Assembly (NCBI GenBank): GCA_002698575.1
Contig: NZZG01000157.1
Span: forward strand, 1-36,835
Source of the DNA: Pimelobacter sp.
GTDB lineage: Bacteria > Actinomycetota > Actinomycetes > Propionibacteriales > Nocardioidaceae
Direction of reading: 5' to 3'
Length of the DNA: 36,835 bases
Part shown: positions 24,167-31,992 of the stretch, piece by piece
How the letters are laid out: every line of letters begins with the position of its first letter
Position numbering within the stretch: the first letter of the stretch is position 1
Position numbers and translations under genes: made by a program
The notes under the pieces: model-generated
Databases searched by the model: none
Told to the model about the DNA's origin: nothing
The model's input: the letters and a program-made list of their open reading frames with translations, nothing else

Positions 24167-25789
24167 GTGCCCTCCCCGTCGGCCCCGCCACCACCGCCCG
24201 ACCCGTCGCCTCCGACCTTCGTCGTGGCCGCGGTGTGCCTGCGCGACGACCACGGCCGGGTGCTCACCGTGCGCAAGCGTGGGACCGCCTCGTTCATGCT
24301 GGTCGGCGGCAAGATCGAGGCCGGCGAGACGCCGGGGCAGGCGGCGTTGCGCGAGACGGCGGAGGAGGTCGGATTGCACCTCGACGAGGTCCACCCGCTC
24401 GGGCAGTTCCTCGCCGACGCCGCCAACGAGCCCGGCCACCTCGTCGACTCGACGGTCTTCACCGCACCCCTGGTCGGGGAGCCGAGCGTCTCGGGCGAGA
24501 TCGAGGAGCTGCGCTGGCTCGACCCCGCCGACCTGGACGGGTTCGGGGCGCCGATCGCGCCGTTGCTGCGCGAGCACGTCCTGCCCGCCCTCTCGCCGAT
24601 CACCGTCGTCGGGATCGGTGCCGACGGCTGGGCCGGCCTGCCGGACGACGTACGACGCCGCGTCGCCGCGGCTCCCGTCGTGATCGGCGCCCGACGCACC
24701 CTCGACCTCCTCCCGCCCCTCGACGGCCAGGTACGTCGGGCCTGGCCCTCGCCGTTCGGCGTCGAGGTGGTCGAGGAGTTCCCCGGGCGTCCGGTGCTGG
24801 TGCTGGCCAGTGGCGACCCCCTGGTCTCCGGCGTCGCGACCACCTTGCTGCGTCGCTTCGGCGCCGCCCGGGTGGAGATCGTCCCGGCGGTGTCGTCGGT
24901 CGCGCTCGCCCGCGCCCGGATGGGCTGGAGCGCGGAGGAGACCGCCGTCGTGACGGTGGTCGGACGTCGCCACGAGACGGTGCTCCGCGAGCTCGCGCCG
25001 GGACGGCGGGTGCTGGTGCTGTCCAGCGACTCCGCCAGTCCTGCGGTGGTCGCGGACCTGCTGCGCGCGGCCGGCTACGGGGAGTCGACGATGACGGTCC
25101 TCGGCGACCTGGGCTCCGCCGAGGAGTCGCGCAGCCAGGCGAGTGCCGCGAGCTGGCGGTCGACGGCGCCCGCGCTGCACGTCATCGCCCTCGACTGCCG
25201 TGGTCCCGTGGTGGGCGCCTGGAGCGCCGGCCTGCCGGACGAGGTGTACGAGCACGACGGCCAGCTCACCAAGCGCGACCTGCGCGCCTCGGCGCTGGCC
25301 CGCCTCGCCCCCCAACCCTCACAGCTGCTCTGGGACGTCGGTGCCGGGGCAGGCTCCGTCGGCATCGAGTGGATGCGGGCTCACCCGAGCTGTCGCACGA
25401 TCGCGGTGGAGTCCGTCGTCGATCGCGCGAGCAGGATCGCCCGCAACGCCGCGGCGCTGGGGGTGCCCGACCTCCGGGTGATCACCGCCCGGGCTCCCGA
25501 CGGGCTCGGCGAGCTGCCCGACCCCGACGCGATCTTCGTCGGGGGAGGTGCCACCACCCCCGGGCTGCTCGCGCTCGCCCGGGACCGGCTCCGTCCCGGC
25601 GGTCGTCTCGTCGTGCACGGCGTGACGCTGGAGACCGAGGCCCTGCTCGTCCAGCTGCACGGCGAGCTCGGCGGCGAGCTGACGCGACTCTCCCTGGACC
25701 ACGCCGAGGCGATCGGTGGCTTCCGGGGATGGAAGCCGGCCCGTCCGGTCGTGCAGTGGAGCTGGACCTGCGGCGGCCTGCGCCCATGA
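24167..25789 (+). CDS. cobL: NUDIX hydrolase fused to precorrin-6Y methyltransferase CobL
   Basis: The 540-residue chain has three domains. Residues about 17-140 are a NUDIX hydrolase with an intact Nudix box: G48, E54, R62-E63, E66-E67 and G69 in the expected spacing. Residues about 144-340 are CbiE, opening PITVVGIGADGWAGL and containing VLASGDPLVSGVA. Residues about 350-540 are CbiT, with the SAM site WDVGAGAGSVGIEW (389-402). CbiE and CbiT together form CobL, which methylates precorrin-6B at C5 and C15 and decarboxylates the acetate side chain. There is no stop and no plausible start codon between NUDIX and CbiE, so the fusion looks genuine. The GTG at 24167 has no clear Shine-Dalgarno sequence; the stop overlaps cobM (ATGA). 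The NUDIX substrate is unknown. Confidence 0.9.
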   Translation: MPSPSAPPPPPDPSPPTFVVAAVCLRDDHGRVLTVRKRGTASFMLVGGKIEAGETPGQAALRETAEEVGLHLDEVHPLGQFLADAANEPGHLVDSTVFTAPLVGEPSVSGEIEELRWLDPADLDGFGAPIAPLLREHVLPALSPITVVGIGADGWAGLPDDVRRRVAAAPVVIGARRTLDLLPPLDGQVRRAWPSPFGVEVVEEFPGRPVLVLASGDPLVSGVATTLLRRFGAARVEIVPAVSSVALARARMGWSAEETAVVTVVGRRHETVLRELAPGRRVLVLSSDSASPAVVADLLRAAGYGESTMTVLGDLGSAEESRSQASAASWRSTAPALHVIALDCRGPVVGAWSAGLPDEVYEHDGQLTKRDLRASALARLAPQPSQLLWDVGAGAGSVGIEWMRAHPSCRTIAVESVVDRASRIARNAAALGVPDLRVITARAPDGLGELPDPDAIFVGGGATTPGLLALARDRLRPGGRLVVHGVTLETEALLVQLHGELGGELTRLSLDHAEAIGGFRGWKPARPVVQWSWTCGGLRP

Positions 25790-26571
25790 CCGTCCACTTC
25801 GTCGGGGCCGGCCCCGGGGCCGCCGACCTGATCACCCTGCGCGCAGCGGCTCTGCTGGGTGCCGCCGACGTCGTGCTCTACCCCGGCACCTACCTCGATG
25901 CCGACGTGCTCACCCATGCCCGCTCCGGCGCGCGCCTGGTCGACACCCAGGACCTCGACCTCGAGGCGATGGTGACGGTGATGGTCGAGGCGCACGCGGG
26001 CGCCCAGGACGTCGTGCGCCTCACCTCCGGTGACCCGTCGGTCTACTCCGCGCTGGCCGAGCAGACCAGGCGCCTCGATGCGGCCGCCGTGCCGTGGGAC
26101 GTCACCCCCGGGGTCGCCGCCTACGCAGCGGCCGCGGCCCTGGTCGGCAGCGAGCTGACGGTGCCGTTGGTCGCCCAGTCCGTCGTGCTCACCCGGGCGC
26201 AGGCCCGCTCGACGAGGATGCCCGAGAGGGAGTCGCTCGCCGCCTTCGCCGCGACCCGCGCCACCCTCGCGCTGCACCTGGCGATCGCGCGGGTGCGGGA
26301 GGTGATGGCCGAGCTCGCCCCCGAGTACGGCGACGACTGTCCCGTCGTGGTGGTCCACCGGGCCAGCCAGCCCGGGGAGCTCGTGCTCCGGGGCACGGTC
26401 GGCGACATCGCCGAGCAGGTCGAGGAGGCGGGGCTGCGCCAGGCGGCGGTGATCCTCGTGGGCCGCGCACTGCACCGCGACGACACCGCGGCGGGGGAGT
26501 CCTTCCTCTACTCGACCGACCGCGACCGCCGGGCCCCACACCCGCGGCGGGGGCCGGAGGGGAAGCCCTGA
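25786..26571 (+). CDS. cobM: Precorrin-4 C11-methyltransferase CobM
   Basis: CobM methylates precorrin-4 at C11 to give precorrin-5. The 261-residue protein opens with the SAM-binding VHFVGAGPGAADLITLRA (3-20). It continues with VLYPGTYLDADVL, VRLTSGDPSVYSALAEQ and WDVTPGVAAYAAAAALVG. The sequence SVVLTRAQARSTRMPERESL is specific to CobM/CbiF. Length is as expected, with a short basic tail. ATG 25786 overlaps the cobL stop (ATGA), so the two are co-translated. Confidence 0.94.
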   Translation: MTVHFVGAGPGAADLITLRAAALLGAADVVLYPGTYLDADVLTHARSGARLVDTQDLDLEAMVTVMVEAHAGAQDVVRLTSGDPSVYSALAEQTRRLDAAAVPWDVTPGVAAYAAAAALVGSELTVPLVAQSVVLTRAQARSTRMPERESLAAFAATRATLALHLAIARVREVMAELAPEYGDDCPVVVVHRASQPGELVLRGTVGDIAEQVEEAGLRQAAVILVGRALHRDDTAAGESFLYSTDRDRRAPHPRRGPEGKP

Positions 26572-26594
26572 GGCAGGCGCGTTGTTGGGACCAC

Positions 26595-27008
26595 ATGAGC
26601 GACTTCACCGCCCCGTCGGTCACCTTCAGCCCCGGCTTCGGCGCCGAGACGTCGACGTACCGCAGGGCCTTCGGGCTGCTCTCCTCGCGTGCTCCCCGCG
26701 AGGCGCTCGAGCTGCTCGACCCCGCCATCGCCGCCGACCCGAGCGACCGCGGGCTGCGCAGCCTGCGCGCCTGGGCGTACCTGATCCGCGTCCAGCTGCG
26801 CCAGGCGGAGGCCGAGCTGCGGGGGCTCGTCGAGGAGGACCCGGGTGACACCTGGGCCCGCTACGCCCTGGGGCGTGCCCTGGAGCGGCAGTCGCGGCTC
26901 TCCGATGCCCTGCCGCACTACCGGCTGGCGGCCGCGATGAGCGGCGACGTCGAGCACGACGTGGCGGTGCTGCGGGTCGAGCGGCTCCTGATGGATCCGC
27001 TCACCTGA
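26595..27008 (+). CDS. Tetratricopeptide-repeat protein
   Basis: The 137-residue protein has helical repeats of TPR type. Examples are APREALELLDPAIAADPSDRG, LRQAEAELRGLVEEDPGDTW and ARYALGRALERQSRLSDALPHY, each ending in the DP/D turn after about 34 residues. There is no signal peptide or membrane segment. TPR proteins act as scaffolds; no partner can be named. It starts 23 bases after cobM in the same direction. The upstream GGGA is a weak ribosome site. Its last 8 bases overlap the end of cobIJ on the other strand. A link to B12 synthesis is suggested only by position. Confidence 0.8.
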   Translation: MSDFTAPSVTFSPGFGAETSTYRRAFGLLSSRAPREALELLDPAIAADPSDRGLRSLRAWAYLIRVQLRQAEAELRGLVEEDPGDTWARYALGRALERQSRLSDALPHYRLAAAMSGDVEHDVAVLRVERLLMDPLT

Positions 27009-28509
27009 CCGAGCGGGCCGTCCACACCTGACCCGCGGCGGTGCGCGACGTGGCCGACGAACCCACCAGGACCAGGCACTTCATGTCGATGCTGTCGGCA
27101 TCGAGTGCACCCAGGGTCGTCACCGTCAACGACTCCCCGGCACGGCCGACGTCGCGGCCCACGACGACCAGGCGGTCTGCGGGCAGCTCCTCGAGCAGCA
27201 GCTTCTGCGCCGCGACCACCTGCTCGCGTCGCGAGCGTGAGGCCGGGTTGTAGATCGCCAGGACGAGGTCGGCGGCGGCGATCGCGCGGAGCCGCTGCTC
27301 GATCACGGCCCAGGGCTTGAGGCGGTCCGAGAGGCTCACCACGGCGAAGTCACCGCCGATCGGTGCCCCGGCTCGGGCGGCGACCGCCTGCACGGCGCTG
27401 ACGCCGGGCAGCACCCGGACCCCGACCTGCGGGAACTCGTCGGCGACCTCCAGGACGGCGGTGGCCATGCCGAACACCCCGGCGTCGCCTCCCGAGACGA
27501 CCGCCACGCGTTCGCCCGCAGCGGCGAGACCGAGTGCGTGGCGGGCGCGGTCGAGCTCGACGGTGTTGCCCGAGGAGTGCCGGGTCAGGCCCGCGCGCTG
27601 CGGCACGCGATCGACGTACGGCGCGTAGCCGATCACGTGGTCGACGCCGGCCAGCGCGTCGCTCACCTCTGCGGTGAGCCAGCGGTCCGGGCCCGGACCG
27701 AGCCCGACCACCAGGACCTCACCGGCCGGCGCGGGCTGGGTCGTCGGCGGGGGCTGGGTCGCCGGCGCGGGGACGGGGCGCGACCCGGCGCGCCGGGAGT
27801 CTCCCGACACCACGATCAGGGAGAAGTACGGCACCGAGGCCGCCTCGACCTCGGCCACCGGCAGCCGTCGCTCGTCGGGGTGCGAGGCACGCTCGACGTA
27901 CACCGCGTCGTCCAGCCGCCCGGCCGCGGCCAGCGCGTTGCGCACCGCGGGGAACGTCCGGCCGAGCTTCATGATGATCGCGCCGTCGGTGTCGGCCAGG
28001 CGGCGCGCGAGCTCGGGCTCCGGCAGGGTGCCCGGGAGCACGGTGAGGACGTCGGTCTGGCGCACGAGCGGCAGAGCGGCCGAGGCGGTCGCGGCGGAGA
28101 ACGACGGCACCCCGGGCACGACCTCGGTCGGGAACCGGTCGGCCAGCCGGTCGTGCATGTACATCGAGGAGCCGTAGAAGAGCGGGTCGCCCTCGGCGAG
28201 CAGGACGACGTGCCGGCCCTCCTCCAGGTGCCTCGCCAGACGTGCTGCTGACGCGGCGTAGAAGTCGGCGATCGCGCCGGCGTAGCCGCCGGGATGGTCG
28301 GTCGACCCGGTGGTCACGGGGTAGCGCAGCTCCTCCTCGAGCACCCCGACCGGGAGCAGGTCCGCGGCGATGCGTCGCGCGTGCGACTGCTTGCGGACAC
28401 CCGCGTGGTAGGCGACGACGTCGGCCTCACCGATGATCCGGGCGGCCTTGAGCGTGATCAGCTCGGGGTCCCCGGGACCCAGGCCCACGCAGGTGAAGCG
28501 GCCGGACAT
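27001..28509 (-). CDS. cobIJ: CobI-CobJ fusion (precorrin-2 C20 / precorrin-3B C17 methyltransferase)
   Basis: The 502-residue protein joins two tetrapyrrole methylases. Residues about 1-237 are CobI, with FTCVGLGPGDPELITLKA (5-22), LLAEGDPLFYGSSMYMHDRL and VVPGVPSFSAA. It methylates precorrin-2 at C20. Residues 240-263 form a Pro/Gln/Thr linker. Residues about 264-502 are CobJ, with VLVVGLGPGPDRWLT, VVSGGDAGVFGMA and LAIYNPASRSRREQ. It methylates C17 and contracts the ring of precorrin-3B. The same fusion is known in Mycobacterium (Rv2066). GGAGG lies before ATG 28509, which overlaps the cobH stop by one base; GTG 28512 is adjacent. It is the last gene of the cobG-cobH-cobIJ operon. Confidence 0.95.
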   Translation of the reverse strand: MSGRFTCVGLGPGDPELITLKAARIIGEADVVAYHAGVRKQSHARRIAADLLPVGVLEEELRYPVTTGSTDHPGGYAGAIADFYAASAARLARHLEEGRHVVLLAEGDPLFYGSSMYMHDRLADRFPTEVVPGVPSFSAATASAALPLVRQTDVLTVLPGTLPEPELARRLADTDGAIIMKLGRTFPAVRNALAAAGRLDDAVYVERASHPDERRLPVAEVEAASVPYFSLIVVSGDSRRAGSRPVPAPATQPPPTTQPAPAGEVLVVGLGPGPDRWLTAEVSDALAGVDHVIGYAPYVDRVPQRAGLTRHSSGNTVELDRARHALGLAAAGERVAVVSGGDAGVFGMATAVLEVADEFPQVGVRVLPGVSAVQAVAARAGAPIGGDFAVVSLSDRLKPWAVIEQRLRAIAAADLVLAIYNPASRSRREQVVAAQKLLLEELPADRLVVVGRDVGRAGESLTVTTLGALDADSIDMKCLVLVGSSATSRTAAGQVWTARSVR

Positions 28510-29192
28510 CACTCCACCTCCGAGGCGAGGGCGTTGACGGCGGACGAGGCCATCGCCGACCCGCCGCGTCGGCCCCGCACCGTCACGAACGGCACGTCGA
28601 TGCCGTGCGTGCTCGCCAACGTGGCGAGCGCCTGCTTCGACTCGGCCGCGCCGATGAAGCCGACCGGGCAACCCACGATCGCCGCCGGTCGTGGTGCGCC
28701 GTCCACGAGCATCTCCATCAGGTGGAACAGCGCCGTCGGGGCGTTGCCGATCGCCACGACCGCGCCCTCGAGGTGCGGCTCCCACAGGGAGACGGCGGCC
28801 GCGGTGCGCGTCGTCATCCAGGCCCGCGCGAGGCCCGGGACCCGGTCGTCGGTGAGGAAACAGCGCACCTCGTTGTCGGCCGGGAGCCGGCCGGCGGTGA
28901 TGCCCATCGCGACCATCCGGGCGTCGGTCAGGATCGGGGCGCCGTCGGCAAGAGCCGCGCGGCCCGCGGAGGCGAGTCGAGGGTGGATCACGAGGTCCTC
29001 GACCAGGTCGACCTGGCCGCTGCCGTGGATCATCCGCACGGCGACCTTCTCGGCGTCGGCGGGGACGTCCCCGAGGTCGCTCTCGCGGCGGATGGTCGCG
29101 AACGAGTCGACGTAGATCGCCGGGCCGTCGGCGACGTAGTCGAAGCGACGCGTCGGCGGGGCGAGCACGGCGGGAGGGGTCTGGTCGGTCAT
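28509..29192 (-). CDS. cobH: Precorrin-8X methylmutase CobH
   Basis: CobH moves the C11 methyl group to C12, turning precorrin-8X into hydrogenobyrinic acid. The 227-residue protein carries the catalytic histidine H56 in VAVRMIHGSGQVDLVEDL. It also has PILTDARMVAMGI, IGNAPTALFHLMEM and VGCPVGFIGAAESKQAL, then TVRGRRGGSAMASSAVNAL at the end, all characteristic. ATG 29192 follows GGGGGGAG by 5 bases and overlaps the cobG stop (ATGA). Length is normal for the family. Confidence 0.95.
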   Translation of the reverse strand: MTDQTPPAVLAPPTRRFDYVADGPAIYVDSFATIRRESDLGDVPADAEKVAVRMIHGSGQVDLVEDLVIHPRLASAGRAALADGAPILTDARMVAMGITAGRLPADNEVRCFLTDDRVPGLARAWMTTRTAAAVSLWEPHLEGAVVAIGNAPTALFHLMEMLVDGAPRPAAIVGCPVGFIGAAESKQALATLASTHGIDVPFVTVRGRRGGSAMASSAVNALASEVE

Positions 29193-30061
29193 CGCGCTCC
29201 CCCCGGGACCAGGACGCCACGCCACGGTGTGACGACGAGGTCGTGACCGGGCGCCGTCAGGTGGGCGACGAGGTCCGGGGCGAGGACGCCGGCGGGTGCC
29301 GCGACGTGGTCGGGTCCGTACGGCAGGGGTTCCTGGTGGACCTGGGCGCGCGGGTCGCGGGGGTGCGACGCGGCGAGCGGGGAGTCGAGCTCGTCGACGT
29401 GCCAGGCGGCGGCGACGCTCTCGCCGCGCAGGTCCAGGAACCTCGCAGCGAGGTCGACGAGGGCACCTGCCGCCTCCCCGATCCCCACGGTGTCGCCCCA
29501 CCCGGTGCTGCCGAGGCGGAGCTGGGCGCTCGCGTCGTCCAGGGCGACCAGCCCGAGGTCGGGTGCCCGGTCCGCCAGGTCGCCGCGGCCGTCGTCCAGC
29601 ACGAAGAGGAACCGACCTCCGAGCGCCGCCAGCCGGGGTGCCGCGCACAGCAGCCGGTCCAGCTCGGCGCTGATCGGTCGGAGGTCGACCCGGCCGCCGC
29701 CGAGACCGGTCGCGGGCGAGGCCATCACGTTGCGGGCCAGCTCGTGGCTGCGGCTGGGCAGCAGCCCGGTCGACTCGATCGCGCTCACCACCCGCTCCGG
29801 CAGCCGTTCGGCCTCGTGGGGGAGCCCGCGCAGCTGCAGGTTGGCGCGCGAGGTGAGGTGGAGGTCACCGTCCCCGTGCTCCTGCGAGACCCGCGAGAGG
29901 GCGCGGAGGGCGGCGGCCGAGACCTGCCCGCCGATGAGCCTGACCCGGACCAGCGCGCCGTCCTCGGCCGGCCAGGGGCGCAGCACCCCAGGGCAGAGGT
30001 CGCGGCGCGACCTGGGTCGAGGGAGGTGGGACCTGGGGGAGGTGGCTGTTTCGGGAAGCAC
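29189..30061 (-). CDS. cobG: CobG-like precorrin-3B synthase (short form)
   Basis: CobG hydroxylates precorrin-3A to precorrin-3B lactone in the aerobic pathway and belongs to the sulfite/nitrite reductase superfamily. The 290-residue protein has DGALVRVRLIGGQVSAAALR and DLHLTSRANLQLRGLP near the start, then ELARNVMASPATGLGGGRVD and GSTGWGDTVGIGEAAG. These fit the ferredoxin-like half-domains. The Pseudomonas denitrificans enzyme is about 460 residues and needs a [4Fe-4S] cluster with four cysteines; this one has only two cysteines (C23 and one near 137). It may be a degenerate or alternative form. GTG 30061 is chosen because CGAGGA precedes it; the open frame further upstream is riboswitch. 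Confidence 0.8.
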   Translation of the reverse strand: MLPETATSPRSHLPRPRSRRDLCPGVLRPWPAEDGALVRVRLIGGQVSAAALRALSRVSQEHGDGDLHLTSRANLQLRGLPHEAERLPERVVSAIESTGLLPSRSHELARNVMASPATGLGGGRVDLRPISAELDRLLCAAPRLAALGGRFLFVLDDGRGDLADRAPDLGLVALDDASAQLRLGSTGWGDTVGIGEAAGALVDLAARFLDLRGESVAAAWHVDELDSPLAASHPRDPRAQVHQEPLPYGPDHVAAPAGVLAPDLVAHLTAPGHDLVVTPWRGVLVPGGAR

Positions 30062-30124
30062 GACGTCCTCGGCGGCTCGGGCTGGTACGCGTCGCCCTCG
30101 TTCGCCTCGCGGGGTCCTCCGCAA

Positions 30125-30299
30125 GGACCAGCAGGTCTTCGGACTCGGGATCCACCGGCACGGAGCGCCTTCCCGGGCCGACTCGACCCAGTGACTGCCG
30201 GACACGGTGGTGCTGGTCGTGCCCGCTCTGCTCCGCCCGTCACCCACACCGCTGCGCGTCAGTCCCGGACTCGCACCGGGTTCCCTCGTGACTGGCGCT
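30125..30299 (-). ncRNA. Cobalamin riboswitch upstream of cobG-cobH-cobIJ
   Basis: On the minus strand the leader has GAGGGAACCCGGTGCGAGTC, CGGGACTGACGCGCAGCGGT and, after a long variable insert, AGTCCGAAGACCTGCTGG. The first and last are standard AdoCbl-riboswitch blocks. At about 175 bases it is longer than the other three in the window. A TAGCCT hexamer (30303-30308, minus strand) is the likely -10. Confidence 0.88.
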
Positions 30300-30396
30300 G
30301 CGAGGCTACCAACCCGTTCCGGGCGAAGTTGCGGGAGTGCCCGTGGCGGAGTCCGGGGTCCAGTACGTTCTACTGACCCCCACCCAGGAGACGACC

Positions 30397-31782
30397 ATGT
30401 CGCCGAGCCTCGGCCGCTTCACCCGACGCGTCGCCGTCGCCTCGTGCGCTCTGCTCGCCCTCGGGCTCGTGAGCGCCCAGGTGGCAGCCCCGGGCACGGC
30501 CCGACCGATCGTCACCCCCGTGGCGGCCGACCTGGCGGGTGCGGCTGCTCCGGCGGACGGTGCCGGGCTCCTCGGTCTGCGCACCATCGACGTGCGGATC
30601 GACGCCCGCTCACCCCGTCAGGAGTGGTTCGGCGTCGGCGCCGCGCTGACCGACGCCTCCGTCGAGCTGCTGCGGGCCAACCCCCGGGCGATGCAGGCAC
30701 TCTTCGACCCGACGTACCCCGACGGAGCTCGGCTCAACCTGGTCCGCCTCCCGCTCTCCTCCACCGACTTCAGCCCCACGCCATGGACCTGGGACTGGGA
30801 CGGGCAGGTCGCTCACCCCTCGCCGGAGGCCGTCGCGGCGGCCACCCTCCTGCTCCAGGACATCGCCCCGCTGGTCGGCGACGACCTCGCGGTCAACGCT
30901 GTCGCCTGGTCCGCCCCGGCGGAGATGAAGACCAGTGGCAGCCTGCGCGGGGGAGCCCTGCGCGAGGACGCGGAGACGGCGTACGGCGACATGCTGGTCA
31001 GCCAGGTACGACGGCTCCTCGAGGCCGGGGTGCCCGTGCGCTGGCTCTCGCTCGGCAACGAGCCCAACCACTCGGCCGACTACGCCACCATGACGATGAC
31101 CACCGAGCAGCAGGTGCGTCTGGCCGGTGACGTCTCGCCCCGACTGGACGCGCTCGGGGTCGACCTGCTCGCGCTCGACCACAACTGGAGCCACCGCTCC
31201 CAGGTCGACGACCTGCTGAGCGGGGCGCCGCAGACCTTCGGGGCGGTCGGGTGGCACTGCTACGACGGGGACCACACGCAGGCCGGAGCGCTCGGTGCGC
31301 CCGGAGTCACCTCGATGATCACCGAGTGCACGGGGACTACCGACAGCACCAGGGGCACCTTCGACTGGGACTCGCGCAACCTCGTCGCCGGTCCTGCCGC
31401 GCTGGGCAACGGTGCGCTGTTCTTCCTCAACCTCGCCCTCGACGCCACCCACGGCCCCTTCGACGCCGACTCGTGGCAGCGGTGCACCGACTGCCGAGGG
31501 CTCGGTCGGATCACCAGCCAGGGTGCCTCGCCCGAGCCGGAGTACTTCGTGGCGGCACACCTGGCTCGCGCCGCCCGTCCGGGAAGCCGCTACCTTCCCG
31601 CCACCTCGTCCGACGGACGCATCAGCGTGGCTGCCTTCCGGCACCCCGACGGCCGGGTCGGCGTCTACGCCCACAACGCCACGAGGTGGACCCGCACCGT
31701 CCGGTTCTCGGACGGCTCCGGGTCCTCGCGGTCGGTGCGCATCGGCGCCGGCGACATCACCAGCCTCCGCCTGCCGCGCTGA
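30397..31782 (+). CDS. Secreted glycoside hydrolase family 30-like protein
   Basis: The 461-residue protein has a signal peptide (about 1-36: RR near residues 10-11, then a hydrophobic core ending in an Ala-rich stretch). A GH30-type TIM barrel follows with FGVGAALTDASVELL (78-92), VRLPLSSTDFS (116-126), WSAPAEMKTSGSL, acid/base Glu222 in SLGNEPNHS and nucleophile Glu310 in MITECTG. The C-terminal beta-domain (about 385-461) is also typical. GH30 enzymes include glucosylceramidases, beta-1,6-glucanases and xylanases; the substrate here cannot be told. ATG 30397 follows CAGGAG by 7 bases. It is read away from the cobG riboswitch and is not part of the B12 genes. Confidence 0.85.
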   Translation: MSPSLGRFTRRVAVASCALLALGLVSAQVAAPGTARPIVTPVAADLAGAAAPADGAGLLGLRTIDVRIDARSPRQEWFGVGAALTDASVELLRANPRAMQALFDPTYPDGARLNLVRLPLSSTDFSPTPWTWDWDGQVAHPSPEAVAAATLLLQDIAPLVGDDLAVNAVAWSAPAEMKTSGSLRGGALREDAETAYGDMLVSQVRRLLEAGVPVRWLSLGNEPNHSADYATMTMTTEQQVRLAGDVSPRLDALGVDLLALDHNWSHRSQVDDLLSGAPQTFGAVGWHCYDGDHTQAGALGAPGVTSMITECTGTTDSTRGTFDWDSRNLVAGPAALGNGALFFLNLALDATHGPFDADSWQRCTDCRGLGRITSQGASPEPEYFVAAHLARAARPGSRYLPATSSDGRISVAAFRHPDGRVGVYAHNATRWTRTVRFSDGSGSSRSVRIGAGDITSLRLPR

Positions 31783-31854
31783 GCGCTGCCCGGCCAGCCT
31801 TGGCGAGGTGGAGCGCGAGCTCAACGCGCACGATGGCGCCAGTAGCCAGCATGA

Positions 31855-31881
31855 GTTCATGGATATGAACGACTTGTTCAT
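31855..31881. promoter_or_regulatory. Cluster of GTTCAT/ATGAAC half-sites
   Basis: GTTCAT (31855-31860), ATGAAC (31865-31870) and GTTCAT (31876-31881) form two overlapping inverted repeats with 4- and 5-base spacers. The AT-rich block lies just upstream of another palindrome and a promoter. It is probably a regulator-binding region. Confidence 0.45.
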
Positions 31882-31883
31882 TT

Positions 31884-31907
31884 GAATCATGTAGATGGAC
31901 ATGATTC
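31884..31907. promoter_or_regulatory. Perfect 9-bp inverted repeat before a promoter
   Basis: GAATCATGT (31884-31892) and ACATGATTC (31899-31907) are exact inverted complements around 6 bases. The second arm abuts the -35 box at 31908. The position suits an operator or activator site. No T-run follows, so it is not a typical terminator. Confidence 0.55.
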
Positions 31908-31936
31908 TTGACTCTGTGTGATCGGCGTCATACGTT
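31908..31936 (+). promoter_or_regulatory. Promoter of the secreted CBM/DUF1080 gene
   Basis: -35 TTGACT (31908-31913) and -10 TACGTT (31931-31936) are separated by exactly 17 bases. Transcription would begin near 31943, about 50 bases before the ATG at 31993. Confidence 0.6.
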
Positions 31937-31992
31937 CGACCGGCCGATCGAGGTGCAGGCCTCGACGGACCGTCACCGAACCGAGGAGTCGC

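Noticed and set aside
23971..24843. An N-terminal extension of the chelatase
   Set aside because: The frame upstream of ATG 23970 runs through the riboswitch and antisense to NUDIX-cobL. A good Shine-Dalgarno sequence before 23970 defines the start.
30062..30247. Extra N-terminal residues of CobG
   Set aside because: The open frame continues into the cobalamin riboswitch. GTG 30061 with GAGGA upstream is the better start.
31884..31907. A transcription terminator for the GH30 gene
   Set aside because: The inverted repeat is AT-rich, lacks a following T-run, and touches the -35 box of the next gene, so a regulatory site is more likely.
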